Origin: Hyaloraphidium curvatum
Taxonomy: Eukaryota > Monoblepharomycota > Hyaloraphidiomycetes > Hyaloraphidiales > Hyaloraphidiaceae
Assembly: GCA_025558095.1 (NCBI GenBank)
Contig: JAIVFI010000035.1
Span: forward strand, 372,001 to 436,000
Direction: 5' to 3'
Length of the DNA: 64,000 nt
Made by a program: the position numbers and the translations under genes. The notes beneath the pieces are model-generated. The model was given only the letters and a program-made list of their open reading frames with translations, had not been told where the DNA came from and searched no databases. Below, piece after piece: positions 52,779 through 61,700 of this stretch; positions within the stretch are counted from its first letter, which is position 1; the number at the start of each line of letters is the position of its first letter.

Positions 52779-55415
52779 TCACCGCTTGCCGTCCGCCACC
52801 GCCACATAGCACTGTCGCAGCATGGCGTTGTCCCCCGCGAACCTCTCCCACACTATCTCCAGCCCCTCCCTCACCACCCTCAGCCTCTCCCCTGCCTCTC
52901 CCGTTACCCACCCCTCCCCCTCCTTCGCCCGGCCCCGCGTTCCTTCCCACGGCTTCCTCCCGTGCGTCCAATGCAGCGCCCCGGCCCCCATCACCTCCCC
53001 CGCCATGCTCCTCGGCCGCGTGCGCTTCCCCACCGCCCCGACGTTCCAATGGTGCGCCACGGGCGCCCACCCCGGCGCGTACGCGAGCCGGTTGGCCAGC
53101 CCCCACGCCGCGATGCCCGGCCACAGGGGCGCGGCGAGGTGCAGCGCGAGCAGCGCGGCGGTCCGCTGCTCGGCGAGGAGCACGCGCGCGTGGCAGGAGG
53201 ACTGGAACGCGATGCCGGTGTTAGCCAGCGGGAGCTGGGGCAGCCGAGCGGCATCCCAGCCGGGGAAGGGGAGGAGACGCAGGGCGAGGGCCATGCGCCG
53301 CAGGGCGCGGGGGGGGAGGTACGCGGCCGCGAGCCCGTGGAACGGAACGAGTCCTTGTGCGGCGCCGGCGCGGACGAGCGCGGGGAGGGGGGCGGTGGGG
53401 TCGGCGTCGGTGTTGGGCAACCTGTGCGAGCGCAGGCCGGGGGGTTCGAGGTCCGACGAGGGGTCCGAGAGGAACAGCGAGTCTGCGTCGGCGAGGAGGG
53501 GAGATTCGCAGCCGAGTTCGGGAAAGAGAAGGAGGGGGAAGGGGCGGGCGGCCGAAGCGGGGTTGGACAAGTGCCGCCGGGCAGGGTCGAGACCAGTGGG
53601 GGCGAGCAGCGAGGTCGCGGGCGGGAGCTTGCGGATGAGAAAACGGCCCACGGAGATGGTTGGGAGGTCGGCCACCGCAGGTGGGTCCAGGGAGAGGGGA
53701 GTGTCGGGGCCCACGTACGGGAAGGAGGACCGCTGCGCTGCCCCGGCCTCGTCAGGGGACACGAGGCCAAGGCACGCAAGGTATCCAAGCATCTCCTCCG
53801 GCTCCCCTTCGTACCCGACGAAAAACTTCGGCGGCAGGCTCTGCGGCGGCCCTCCATCCAGCGGGTAGGCCGTCTTGCCCGCAGCCTCAAGCAGGCTCCG
53901 AATCAGCGCCGCCAGGCCAAGAAGGTACCCAGACCTGTCGACAAACACCGCCGTGTGCAGTGGGCGGGCGTAGGGCTGCCTGCGCTGACGCACCGCGGGG
54001 GCCAGCGCGCACGCCGATGGATCCGAGGGAGGTGCACCGCCGGCGGCCAGCCTGCACGCCGGCATGAGCGGGTTGGGAGGCTCCCCCGGCGGGAACAGCG
54101 CGTCCAAATACACCTGCTGCCTCGCCAACTGCTTAATCGCACCCTCCGACGCGGTGCGGTTGCGCGCCAGCGCCTCCTTCACCCGGTCCATCTCGCCGGG
54201 GTCGAAATCCGAAAACCCATCGTCCTCTTCCCACTGTCGCCGCCACGCCCGCGCCTCCTCCGGCGGCAGCGGCATCTGCGGGCGGTCGGCCCATTCGTCG
54301 TCCAGCGCGTCGCGGGCGAGGAGCAGACGTCCGGCAAGGGAGACCAGCTCGTCGCCCTCCGCCACCAGTGAAGGCTCGCCATTGCGGACGACGCCGATCG
54401 TGGCCGCGGCGAAGGAGGCGACGACCGCAGCGCGCTTCTTCCACGGTCCGTGCCGGGTGCCGATCCCGCCGGCGATCCGAGGGGCCCACTGCGCGTCGCG
54501 GCCTTCGGCAGCGGCCACCAGCACCCCGGCGACAAGCAGCGCAGATCCCACGGCCTCGCGCGCACCCGGCATGCGGCCGGTCCATGAGACCTCAAAGAGG
54601 TACGCAAGCAGCACGTTTAGGCTGCCGATTGTCAGCACGGTTGAAGCTAGGAGGCGTGCGGCGACGCGGGCGCGGAGGGCGGTGGAGTAGGCGGCCGAGA
54701 AGGCGCAGACGCCGGCTGAAACGACGTCTGTCACGTCGCCGCAGAAAGAACGGAGCAGCAGCAGGAAGTCTCCCGCGCGCAATGTTGCCCAATGGGCCCA
54801 AATCGAGAGCGGCAGCCCGACGGCAGCCTGCCCGAGTGATGCCGCGAGCGCCAAATGTTCGGCCGACACGGCCGGGGTGCCGCCCTCCTTCCGCAGCACC
54901 TTGCGGGCCTGCACCTGCTGCTGTGCCAAAAACAGCGATGCCGCCAGGCCGCACGCGATCCCGACGATCCACGCGCCCGCGCCGCCGGCGGGATCGTCGC
55001 CTCCGTCGGCCACTAAGAGGGCCAGCCCAGCCAGCCCCATCAGGGCCGCCCACACGGCGGTCGCGGCCGGCTTCTCGCCGAGCGAGAAGTACGCCAGCGG
55101 GAAGGCCCACAGCGCCGCGGTGCCCGACACCGCGGCGGCGACCCCGGTCCCGCAGGCGCGGAGGCATGCCAGGTGCAGCACCATCCCCGCGCCCGTGTTT
55201 GCCGCCCGCTCGGCCATGGCCGACCGGCCGCCCCGCGGGAACAGCGCCGCGCCGCGGAGGATCAACGCACCCGCGAGGGGCGCCGCGGCCGCCGACCGCG
55301 CGAGCAGGCCGTCGCCCAACCCGCGCGCGCCATCGGCGCCGGGGCGGGACAGGTACGCGCGGGCCGCGGCGTGCGACGCCGCTTGGTGCGCGGGGACCGC
55401 AAATGCCGCGAGCAT
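52779..55415 (-). CDS. fused nucleotide-sugar-transporter-like / GT8-like glycosyltransferase, copy 2
   Basis: An intronless frame of 878 residues, collinear with copy 1 along its whole length and clearly similar in both halves: VSAEHLALAASLGQAAVGLPL, STVLTIGSLNVLLAYLFEV, RHGPWKKRAAVVASF, LLADADSLFLSD and HHWNVGAVGKRTRPRSMAGE all have counterparts. The transporter half comes first, then the transferase half, as in copy 1, so the fusion predates the duplication. It is on the opposite strand, facing copy 1, so the two form a ~2.6-kb inverted pair around a 2.5-kb spacer. The frame is open upstream to 55700, but the first ATG matching copy 1's start is used. Confidence 0.72.
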   Translation of the reverse strand: MLAAFAVPAHQAASHAAARAYLSRPGADGARGLGDGLLARSAAAAPLAGALILRGAALFPRGGRSAMAERAANTGAGMVLHLACLRACGTGVAAAVSGTAALWAFPLAYFSLGEKPAATAVWAALMGLAGLALLVADGGDDPAGGAGAWIVGIACGLAASLFLAQQQVQARKVLRKEGGTPAVSAEHLALAASLGQAAVGLPLSIWAHWATLRAGDFLLLLRSFCGDVTDVVSAGVCAFSAAYSTALRARVAARLLASTVLTIGSLNVLLAYLFEVSWTGRMPGAREAVGSALLVAGVLVAAAEGRDAQWAPRIAGGIGTRHGPWKKRAAVVASFAAATIGVVRNGEPSLVAEGDELVSLAGRLLLARDALDDEWADRPQMPLPPEEARAWRRQWEEDDGFSDFDPGEMDRVKEALARNRTASEGAIKQLARQQVYLDALFPPGEPPNPLMPACRLAAGGAPPSDPSACALAPAVRQRRQPYARPLHTAVFVDRSGYLLGLAALIRSLLEAAGKTAYPLDGGPPQSLPPKFFVGYEGEPEEMLGYLACLGLVSPDEAGAAQRSSFPYVGPDTPLSLDPPAVADLPTISVGRFLIRKLPPATSLLAPTGLDPARRHLSNPASAARPFPLLLFPELGCESPLLADADSLFLSDPSSDLEPPGLRSHRLPNTDADPTAPLPALVRAGAAQGLVPFHGLAAAYLPPRALRRMALALRLLPFPGWDAARLPQLPLANTGIAFQSSCHARVLLAEQRTAALLALHLAAPLWPGIAAWGLANRLAYAPGWAPVAHHWNVGAVGKRTRPRSMAGEVMGAGALHWTHGRKPWEGTRGRAKEGEGWVTGEAGERLRVVREGLEIVWERFAGDNAMLRQCYVAVADGKR

Positions 55416-55769
55416 GCCGGCGGGAGGGGTGGGAAGCTTGCGGTTCGGTCGGACAATAGGGGGATCGCCAGTGGCGAGCACAGCCCAGTATTGTTGCGCC
55501 AGGCTTCTCCATCCGCCTTGATGGCCGCTCCCTGTCGCCGCTCGGGAGCGTAACCAGCTCCGTAGCGCGCACCAACTGTAGAGCGAGGTCGAAGGTCCGT
55601 CGCCGATGTCGTTCTCGCAGAGGAGGACTGTCAACGGCGGCATCTGACCTGGACTCGCAATGCCCTGACGAACTCGAGCAGCGTTGGATGCAGCGACCAA
55701 GATCGAATCGAAATAGCAATTACATCGCTGCTCGAGCCATCGGCGTGTTTTTCGTCCCTCCTTCGGCCA
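55416..55769. other. intergenic, no gene seen
   Basis: 354 bp between copy 2 and the kinase, both on the minus strand. The copy 2 frame remains open across much of it without a better start. Confidence 0.4.
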
Positions 55770-56903
55770 TTACGCCCCGACCAGTAGAGCCGGGATCGCT
55801 GCCGGCTTCGGCGGCGGCACCGGCGGCACGTCCATCACCAGGGTCTGATCCGGCTTCGCGTCCCGCTCGTCCGTCTGCTGCCAGGCCCCCGCAAACACCT
55901 TCCCGAACCACGCCTTGGGGCTCCCCCTCCCCCGGCGCGCCGCCAACTTGGGCAGCCCCTCGGCGCCCGCCGACGCGTCCTTCCTTAGCACTACACCCTG
56001 CGCCTCGCCCCTTGCGGGCTCGCAGACGGGCCCCTCGGCGAGCCACGGATGCCTTAGCGCGGCCTCGGCGCTGCAGCGCACGCGGCAGTCCATCAGGTGC
56101 CGGACAAAGTGCTTGGCCAGGGGGTCGACATAGCTGCCGGCCGGGAAAGGGAGGAAGAAGGCGGCGCCGGAGGGAGAGGGTTTGTAGCTGGCCATGACCT
56201 CGGCAAAGAGGCCGTCGGCGGTCGGGGAGCGGTACGGCCAGGCGCCAGAGAGCATCGCGTAGGCGACGACGCCGACCGAGTAGGTGTCCACGAAGCCGCC
56301 GTCGGCGGGGTACGGCACGCCCCGCACAGCGCTCTCGAGCACCGTGGGGGCCGAGTAGCGCACCGAGCCCGAGGCGCCCGCGAAGCGCGAGGAGCGGTCG
56401 AAGGGGACGGCGAGGCCAAAGTCCACGAGCTTGACCGTGCCGTCGGGGCAGACCACGGCGTTCTCGAGCTTGATGTCGCGGTGCAGCAGGCCGCGCGAGT
56501 GGGCGAACCGCAGCGCCGAGAGGAGCTGGTGGGTGATCTCCCTCGCCTCGCCGGCTGGCAGGCAGCCCCCGCTGTTCTGCACGTGGTCGAACAGGTCCGG
56601 GCCGTCGACGAGCTCCTCGACGATGTACGTCGACTCGCGGAGGTGCACGACGTCGAGCAGCCGCACGATGTTGGGGTGCCCGCGGAGCGCCCGCAGCGCG
56701 GTCACCTCGGCGGCCGTCTCGGGCGCGTCGCGGCGGCACCGCTTGACGGCGGCGCGCTCGCCGGTGGCGCGGTGGCGCGCAGTGAACACCTGGCCGAAGC
56801 TGCCGGCGCCGACGCGGCGCTCGAGGCGCCACGGGCCGACGCAGGGCGGGGGCGGCGTCGCCGGCTCGGCGCCCGCGGTGTGGGAGCTGGAGGCGGAGGA
56901 CAT
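55770..56903 (-). CDS. serine/threonine protein kinase
   Basis: An intronless frame of 377 residues with a complete kinase domain from about residue 25: glycine loop RRVGAGSFGQVF, catalytic Lys in AAVKR, HRDIKLENAV catalytic loop, VDFGLAVPF (DFG), and SVRYSAPTVLE in place of the usual APE segment. GVVAYAMLSGAWPY and the LRHPWLAEGP end of subdomain XI resemble the CAMK/AMPK-like group. The C-terminal ~80 residues are charged and Pro-rich, with no clear domain. The N-terminal 20 residues are Ser/Pro-rich. The function cannot be narrowed down. Confidence 0.85.
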   Translation of the reverse strand: MSSASSSHTAGAEPATPPPPCVGPWRLERRVGAGSFGQVFTARHRATGERAAVKRCRRDAPETAAEVTALRALRGHPNIVRLLDVVHLRESTYIVEELVDGPDLFDHVQNSGGCLPAGEAREITHQLLSALRFAHSRGLLHRDIKLENAVVCPDGTVKLVDFGLAVPFDRSSRFAGASGSVRYSAPTVLESAVRGVPYPADGGFVDTYSVGVVAYAMLSGAWPYRSPTADGLFAEVMASYKPSPSGAAFFLPFPAGSYVDPLAKHFVRHLMDCRVRCSAEAALRHPWLAEGPVCEPARGEAQGVVLRKDASAGAEGLPKLAARRGRGSPKAWFGKVFAGAWQQTDERDAKPDQTLVMDVPPVPPPKPAAIPALLVGA

Positions 56904-57850
56904 CTCGTGTGGTGCCGCGGGGACTTTCTCGGGATCAGATCAACCGGAGGGACCCCCGGCGCCGGGGTTTTTGTGTTCGGGGCGTTCTGCCGCCTTCCCG
57001 CTTCCACTGCGGGTACCAGCGGATGATGGGTGGAAGAACTCCCTGCACCGCACTCCAAAAAAAGACGTCATTCCGGTTTCCCTCTCCACGCCCTCGGCGC
57101 CGCACGGAGCGAAGCCTCCCGGGGCCAGGATGGAACAAGTCCTCCCCGGTGCCCGATTGTGCACGCGCGTGCGGTGGCGGTCGGATGGGGAGAGTGGGGG
57201 ACAAAGCGGATGATCCTGCTGGGCGGGCGGTGCGGGAGTCAGCGCCAGGAGCTTTTTCCGCCCATAGTGCGCGGCAGATCCCATGAGGCAGAGGCTGGCT
57301 TGGCGGTACTGGGTTTTGGCTGGTTGTGTCCCGGTGTGATCGGGACGCGGATCTAGGTACTGGAGTCGAGGACGAAACAGGAGTCCCGCCTCCTGGTTCA
57401 ATGGGAGAAAACATCGCTGGCTGCATGCCACTCTGGAGCTCCTCCCTCTCCAACCCCTCGTCAATGATAGCCCGAAGCGTCCCGCGGTGCCGTCCCATGT
57501 CGCTCAAGTCCTGGCTCTAGTCCGGCCCTTTGGCCCAAACGCAACCTGCGCCGCCCCTTGGCGCCAACCTACTGCCCAGTACTAAAGTGAGAGATCTAAT
57601 AAATAAGGTAGAAATAGATTAAGCTAGATAGTACTATAAGATTTGCGTTAGACTGATGAGCCAAAAGGGAGTATAGGATAATCTATGGAGCATTACGATA
57701 GTCTAGAGAGCTAAGAGGAGGAACACCAAGAGTACGTCCGAATCCTCCTCATCTGATTCTGCTTTGTATTCCGACCCGTAGCACTCAGGGCTTCCTTTAT
57801 TCTGAGAGCCTACATTGGACGATCTGACGGAGTCTGACGCCGCCGAAAAG
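56904..57850. other. gene-poor region with AT-rich pocket
   Basis: No gene recognised. Between about 57575 and 57725 the composition changes sharply to A/T and G/A, with many TAG, CTA and ATA triplets (for example AATAAATAAGG and GATAGTACTATAAG), unlike anything else in the window. This may be a decayed repeat or a promoter or terminator of a nearby element. Confidence 0.5.
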
Positions 57851-58195
57851 ATGGATTTCCATGGTCTTCCCATTTTGGAGCCGGCTGACAAGGATGGGGA
57901 CGAGGACATGGGTGGTGCCGACCAGCTGGCCGCTGAGAACGCCATCAGCAGTGCTGCACAGCAGGTTGCAGCCAATACCGCGCTGGAGGATCTGGAGCTT
58001 GCTGCTCCCGCAATGGAGGGCACGGAATCTGCGATGGAGGAGGATGCCACCGGCTCTGAGGCCTCGGGTGGAAACGACGCCGCCTCCGAAGCCTCTGCTG
58101 AGGGCGATGGTGCGACGGTCCGGGTCGGAACCGGGCCTGAAGCTCTAACCCGGCGCGCGAATCCCGCTCGGCTCTTCGGGTCGGATAGGCCCTGA
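57851..58195 (+). CDS. acidic open reading frame truncated by retroelement insertion
   Basis: 114 codons from the first ATG, Ala/Glu/Asp-rich (ILEPADKDGDEDMGGADQL, then AAENAISSAAQQVA), and open upstream for 12 codons without an ATG, so the true start may lie in an upstream exon. The stop codon TGA is made of the first three bases of the retroelement LTR at 58193, so the original protein probably ran on. No domain is recognised. It may be host sequence or the relic of an older element. Confidence 0.4.
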   Translation: MDFHGLPILEPADKDGDEDMGGADQLAAENAISSAAQQVAANTALEDLELAAPAMEGTESAMEEDATGSEASGGNDAASEASAEGDGATVRVGTGPEALTRRANPARLFGSDRP

Positions 58196-58391
58196 ATATG
58201 AATAAGCGAACAGCGCTGAAGATACTTGACTGTAGCCGGGGGAAAGAGGTTACGGGATGTCTCCCGGGGTGCGTCCCAAGGGCTCTCAGAACGAGGATCC
58301 GGCCGGGCGGGGTTCCGCACGGTGGTCGAACGACACGGAGAGCACGTAGAGTCAACTGGCGATCAAGATTGTACTGTTACATGTCCCGCTC

Positions 58392-58399
58392 TTTATATA
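58392..58399 (-). promoter_or_regulatory. TATA box of the LTR promoter
   Basis: TATATAAA on the minus strand inside the LTR, in the right orientation for element transcription; the start site would be expected roughly 30-60 bp further on. Confidence 0.6.
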
Positions 58400-58419
58400 T
58401 CCCAGGAGGGTGGCTGTGC

Positions 58420-58507
58420 CGAGTCACTTGCGAGTCGCTCGCGAGTCGCTCGCGAGTGACTCGCGAGTCACTCGCGAGTCGATCGCGAGTCGATCACGAG
58501 TCGATCG
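58420..58507. repeat. eight tandem 11-bp repeats in the LTR
   Basis: Units of CGAGTCRMTCG with small changes, at 58420, 58431, 58442, 58453, 58464, 58475, 58486 and 58497. The unit is close to one helical turn, and neighbours form CGCGAG/CTCGCG palindromic joints. The array ends 21 bp upstream of the LTR TATA box, the place of an enhancer. Confidence 0.88.
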
Positions 58508-58586
58508 CGAGGACCGACGCCTCCACGCCTCCGAACCGAAAATGAAAATACCCTTGTCCGAATGTCAGACGTCCTGTACCTTCGCA

Positions 58587-58602
58587 CGCCCCCACCCAAA
58601 AG
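58587..58602 (-). other. polypurine tract
   Basis: On the minus strand CTTTTGGGTGGGGGCG stands directly before the LTR start, as expected for the plus-strand primer of reverse transcription. It is not fully purine. Confidence 0.5.
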
Positions 58603-58738
58603 AAGGCGCCGCCCTCGGCGCCACGAAATCGAAGATCCTCCGCGGAGTGACGTCATGCTTGCAGTAGAAGATGTTGAAGGCCGAGGTGGAGACAACAGAT
58701 GTTGGAGAGTGTAGGGCCGAAGGGTGGCTTAGGCGTCC

Positions 58739-61700
58739 TCAAAGTCGACGTCGGCGTCCGCCTCGTCGTCGCTCGGCGGCGGGGCGCGGAGCCGGCGGGT
58801 AAAGCCGAGAGCGAAGGCGGCATGCACGGCTGAGCCGTCCGCGGCCGAGGGGGAACTCGTTCACCGGTTCCGAGAGATCGAGCTCTTCACCGGCGGCGAG
58901 CTCCGGGGCGCGTGCGTTCCACGAGCGCGCGTTGAAGGTGGCCGACTCCCAAGGCTTGTAGCGCGCCAGCCGGTCCACATGCACAGTGGTGACGTGGTCG
59001 GTCTCGTAGACGTGTCTACACTTCCAGGTGAGCTCGGTGTGGCCTGACTCCTCGATGCGGTAGGGCCCAAGATAACGAGAGACGAACTTGCCCGGCTCGC
59101 CCTTGCGCGGTCGTTCTGGTCCCCAGATGAGCACGAGGTCGCCGGGGCGGAAGGTAATCGGAAGCCGGGTAGCGTTGGCCTTGGCGTTCCGAGTCTCCGC
59201 CGCTGCGGCCATCTTCTCGGCCACCAGGTCGTAGGCCGCACGAAGCTGCGCCACGAGCTCCACGACGTAGGTCCGCCGGCGCTCATCCTCTGTCTTCTTG
59301 TCCTCCTCGTCGCTGGCCCGCAGGTGCACTGGCTCGCGAATCTCGGTCTCGTCGTAAAGTAGGTCGAGCGGAATACGAGCATCCCGACCATGCATCAGAA
59401 AGAACGGAGTTTCGCCGGTCGTCGCGTGGATGGAGGTCCGGAAGGCAAAGATGACCCCCACGATGTCCTCGTCCCATGTCTGGTAGTTCTTGGAGACCGC
59501 TGCGCTCAGGGCGTCGATGATCCACCGGTTCGGGCGCTCCGCGAGGGAAGCCCTGGGATGCCCAACCGTGACCAGGCCCCGGTTGATGCCGAGTAGCTTG
59601 AGCAGGTACTCCATGTAATGGTTGTCCAGGTTCGAGGCGTTGTCGTGGTGAATCCGCTTCGGAAGACCGTGCTCGAGAATCCATCGCGTATAGAGCAGCT
59701 TCGCCGTCGTCGGCCCAGAGAGGTCCGGAGTCGGATACGCCGCGACCCATTTAGTGAACGGATCGTAGACGACGAGAAGGTACTTGTTGCCGCGGGGCGT
59801 GGCCGGATTGATCTCGCCGATGTAGTCGATGTAGATGTCCTCGTTGGGACCTGTGAGAGGAACCGATTTCAGTAAGCCCTGGTTCGATACCGAAGGCATC
59901 TTCCGGGTCATGCATGTAAGGCAGGCTCGCGTCCAGCGGCGAACGTCGTGCGCCATGCCGACCCAATATACGCGGCGCCGCAGATTGCTGTACGCCCGGT
60001 GTCGCCCGACGTGCCCGCTCAGGGGATCGTCGTGCGCACGTTGCAGGTAGGCCTCCCTCAGCTCGTGCGGTATCACGAGCTGGGTGACCGGGATACGACG
60101 GGTACCAGTCGCGAGTACATCGCGCCGGCAGAGCACGCCGTCCGTAGCGAGGAAGTACTGCTCGCCGTACTTCTTGCAGAATTTGGCCAGATTCACGTTG
60201 GGAGGGAGCTCCCCGTCTCGCACGAAGCGGATCAGCGCGCTGGTCTCGACGTCGGCTTCTTGCACTTTGCGCAGGGCATCCCGGGATCTGACGTCGGCAA
60301 GGTCAATAGCACTGATGCCCCCGACATCGGGTAGCACCTCAAGCAGTGCCGGATGAAGGAACGCCAGGTCTCGCTCAGGCACGTCTGCCGGGTCGACCTG
60401 TGCGTTCGTCGTTGGGATCGGCAGGAGGATCTGCGTCTCCGGTGCCGCAGCCTCGGGCAGGGTCCCCGGATCGCTCCACAGGGTTCCCTCCACTGCGGCA
60501 ACCGTGGCCGGGAACTCCGTGCCAGACAGCACTCGCTCCATTGATTCACAATTGACTGAGGAACCCGCAGTAGCTCGTCCCGAGTCTGACTCGGTGACTG
60601 GGGTTGACGAAGAACGGGAAGTCTGACCGAGATCACTCCCGGAGAGGAATCCGGGCGCCCGTCCCCCCCCAGAAAAAGAAGAAAAAGGCAAGGGGTCGGG
60701 AGGGTTTGGGGGCCAAAAGGCAGGGATGTCCAAGATTTCCTCGGGGTCGCCCATAGGCACGTCCTCGTCGGGCGACGGCGCCACGAGCTGACGAGACAGG
60801 AAGTCGGCGTTGGAGTTCGCTTTGCCCGAGCGATGGATGATCTGGAACCTGAAGTCCGAGAGCCGGAGGATCCAGCGCTGTAGGCGGCCCGGCTTGGAGG
60901 TCTCCAAGAGCCATTTGAGGGCGCTATGGTCGGTGACCACCTCAAACTCGTCCCCGATCAAATACGCCCGGAAATGCTCGCATGCCCAAACAACGGCCAG
61001 GGCTTCGCGCTCCCGAGTGTCCCACTTGCGCTCGTTCGGCTGCAGAGCGCGGCTGGCGTAGGCGATGACGTACTCCTTGCCATCGGAGTCCCGCTGGCTG
61101 AGCACCGCGCCGAGGCCGATATCGCTGGCATCCGTGAACAAGACGAAGCGCTTGGAAAAGTCGGGGCGACGGAGCACGGGCGCCGACGTAAGCCGTTCCT
61201 TTAGCATACGGAAGGCGGCCTCGCATGCGTCGTCCCAGGCCCGAGAGACCGAGACGCCGTCCTGCGTCAGGCGGGTGAGCGGGCTGGCAATGTTGGCGTA
61301 GCCGGCAATGAAGGGGCGATAGTAGTTGGAGAGGCCGAGAAACGATTGGAGCTCCTTCTTGGTCGTTGGGCGGGGGAACTGGTCCACCGCGCGGGTCTTC
61401 TCGGGGTCGACCTTGAGGCCGTCGGCGGTGACGTAATGCCCGAGGTATTTGACCTCGCGGCGGAAGAACTTGCATTTGGCCAGCTTCAGAGTCATCCCGG
61501 CCTCGCGCAGTCGGTCAAAGAGGAGCTCCAGGTGCACGAGGTGCTCGTCGACCGTCTGCGAGAAGATAATGATGTCGTCGATGAAGACCACCAAGCAGTA
61601 CCACTGGAGGCCGGCGAGGAGCTCGTCCATGATCCGAGCAAAGGTTGCAGGAGCGTTGGTAAAGCCCATGGCCATCCGCTCCCACTGGTAGAGACCGCGG

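Larger units (their letters stand above)
58193..58586 (-). repeat. 3' long terminal repeat (inferred limits)
   Basis: On the minus strand it starts TGCGAAGG directly after a purine-rich tract and ends CATATTCA, giving the TG..CA ends typical of LTRs, 394 bp. It contains a TATA box and an array of 11-bp repeats upstream of it. The second LTR is not in the window, so limits rest on the end dinucleotides and the purine tract. Confidence 0.65.

Noticed and set aside
52639-53124. N-terminal extension of the fucosyltransferase-like protein
   Set aside because: It overlaps fusion copy 2, has Gly/Glu/Arg shadow composition, and would bury the membrane anchor internally.
47595-55415. Inverted pair considered as terminal inverted repeats of a giant DNA transposon
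   Set aside because: The arms are full coding genes, no transposase or target duplication is visible, and the arms are too diverged.
58141-58192. Segment that resembles the T-arm of a tRNA
   Set aside because: No acceptor, D or anticodon arm could be paired around it.
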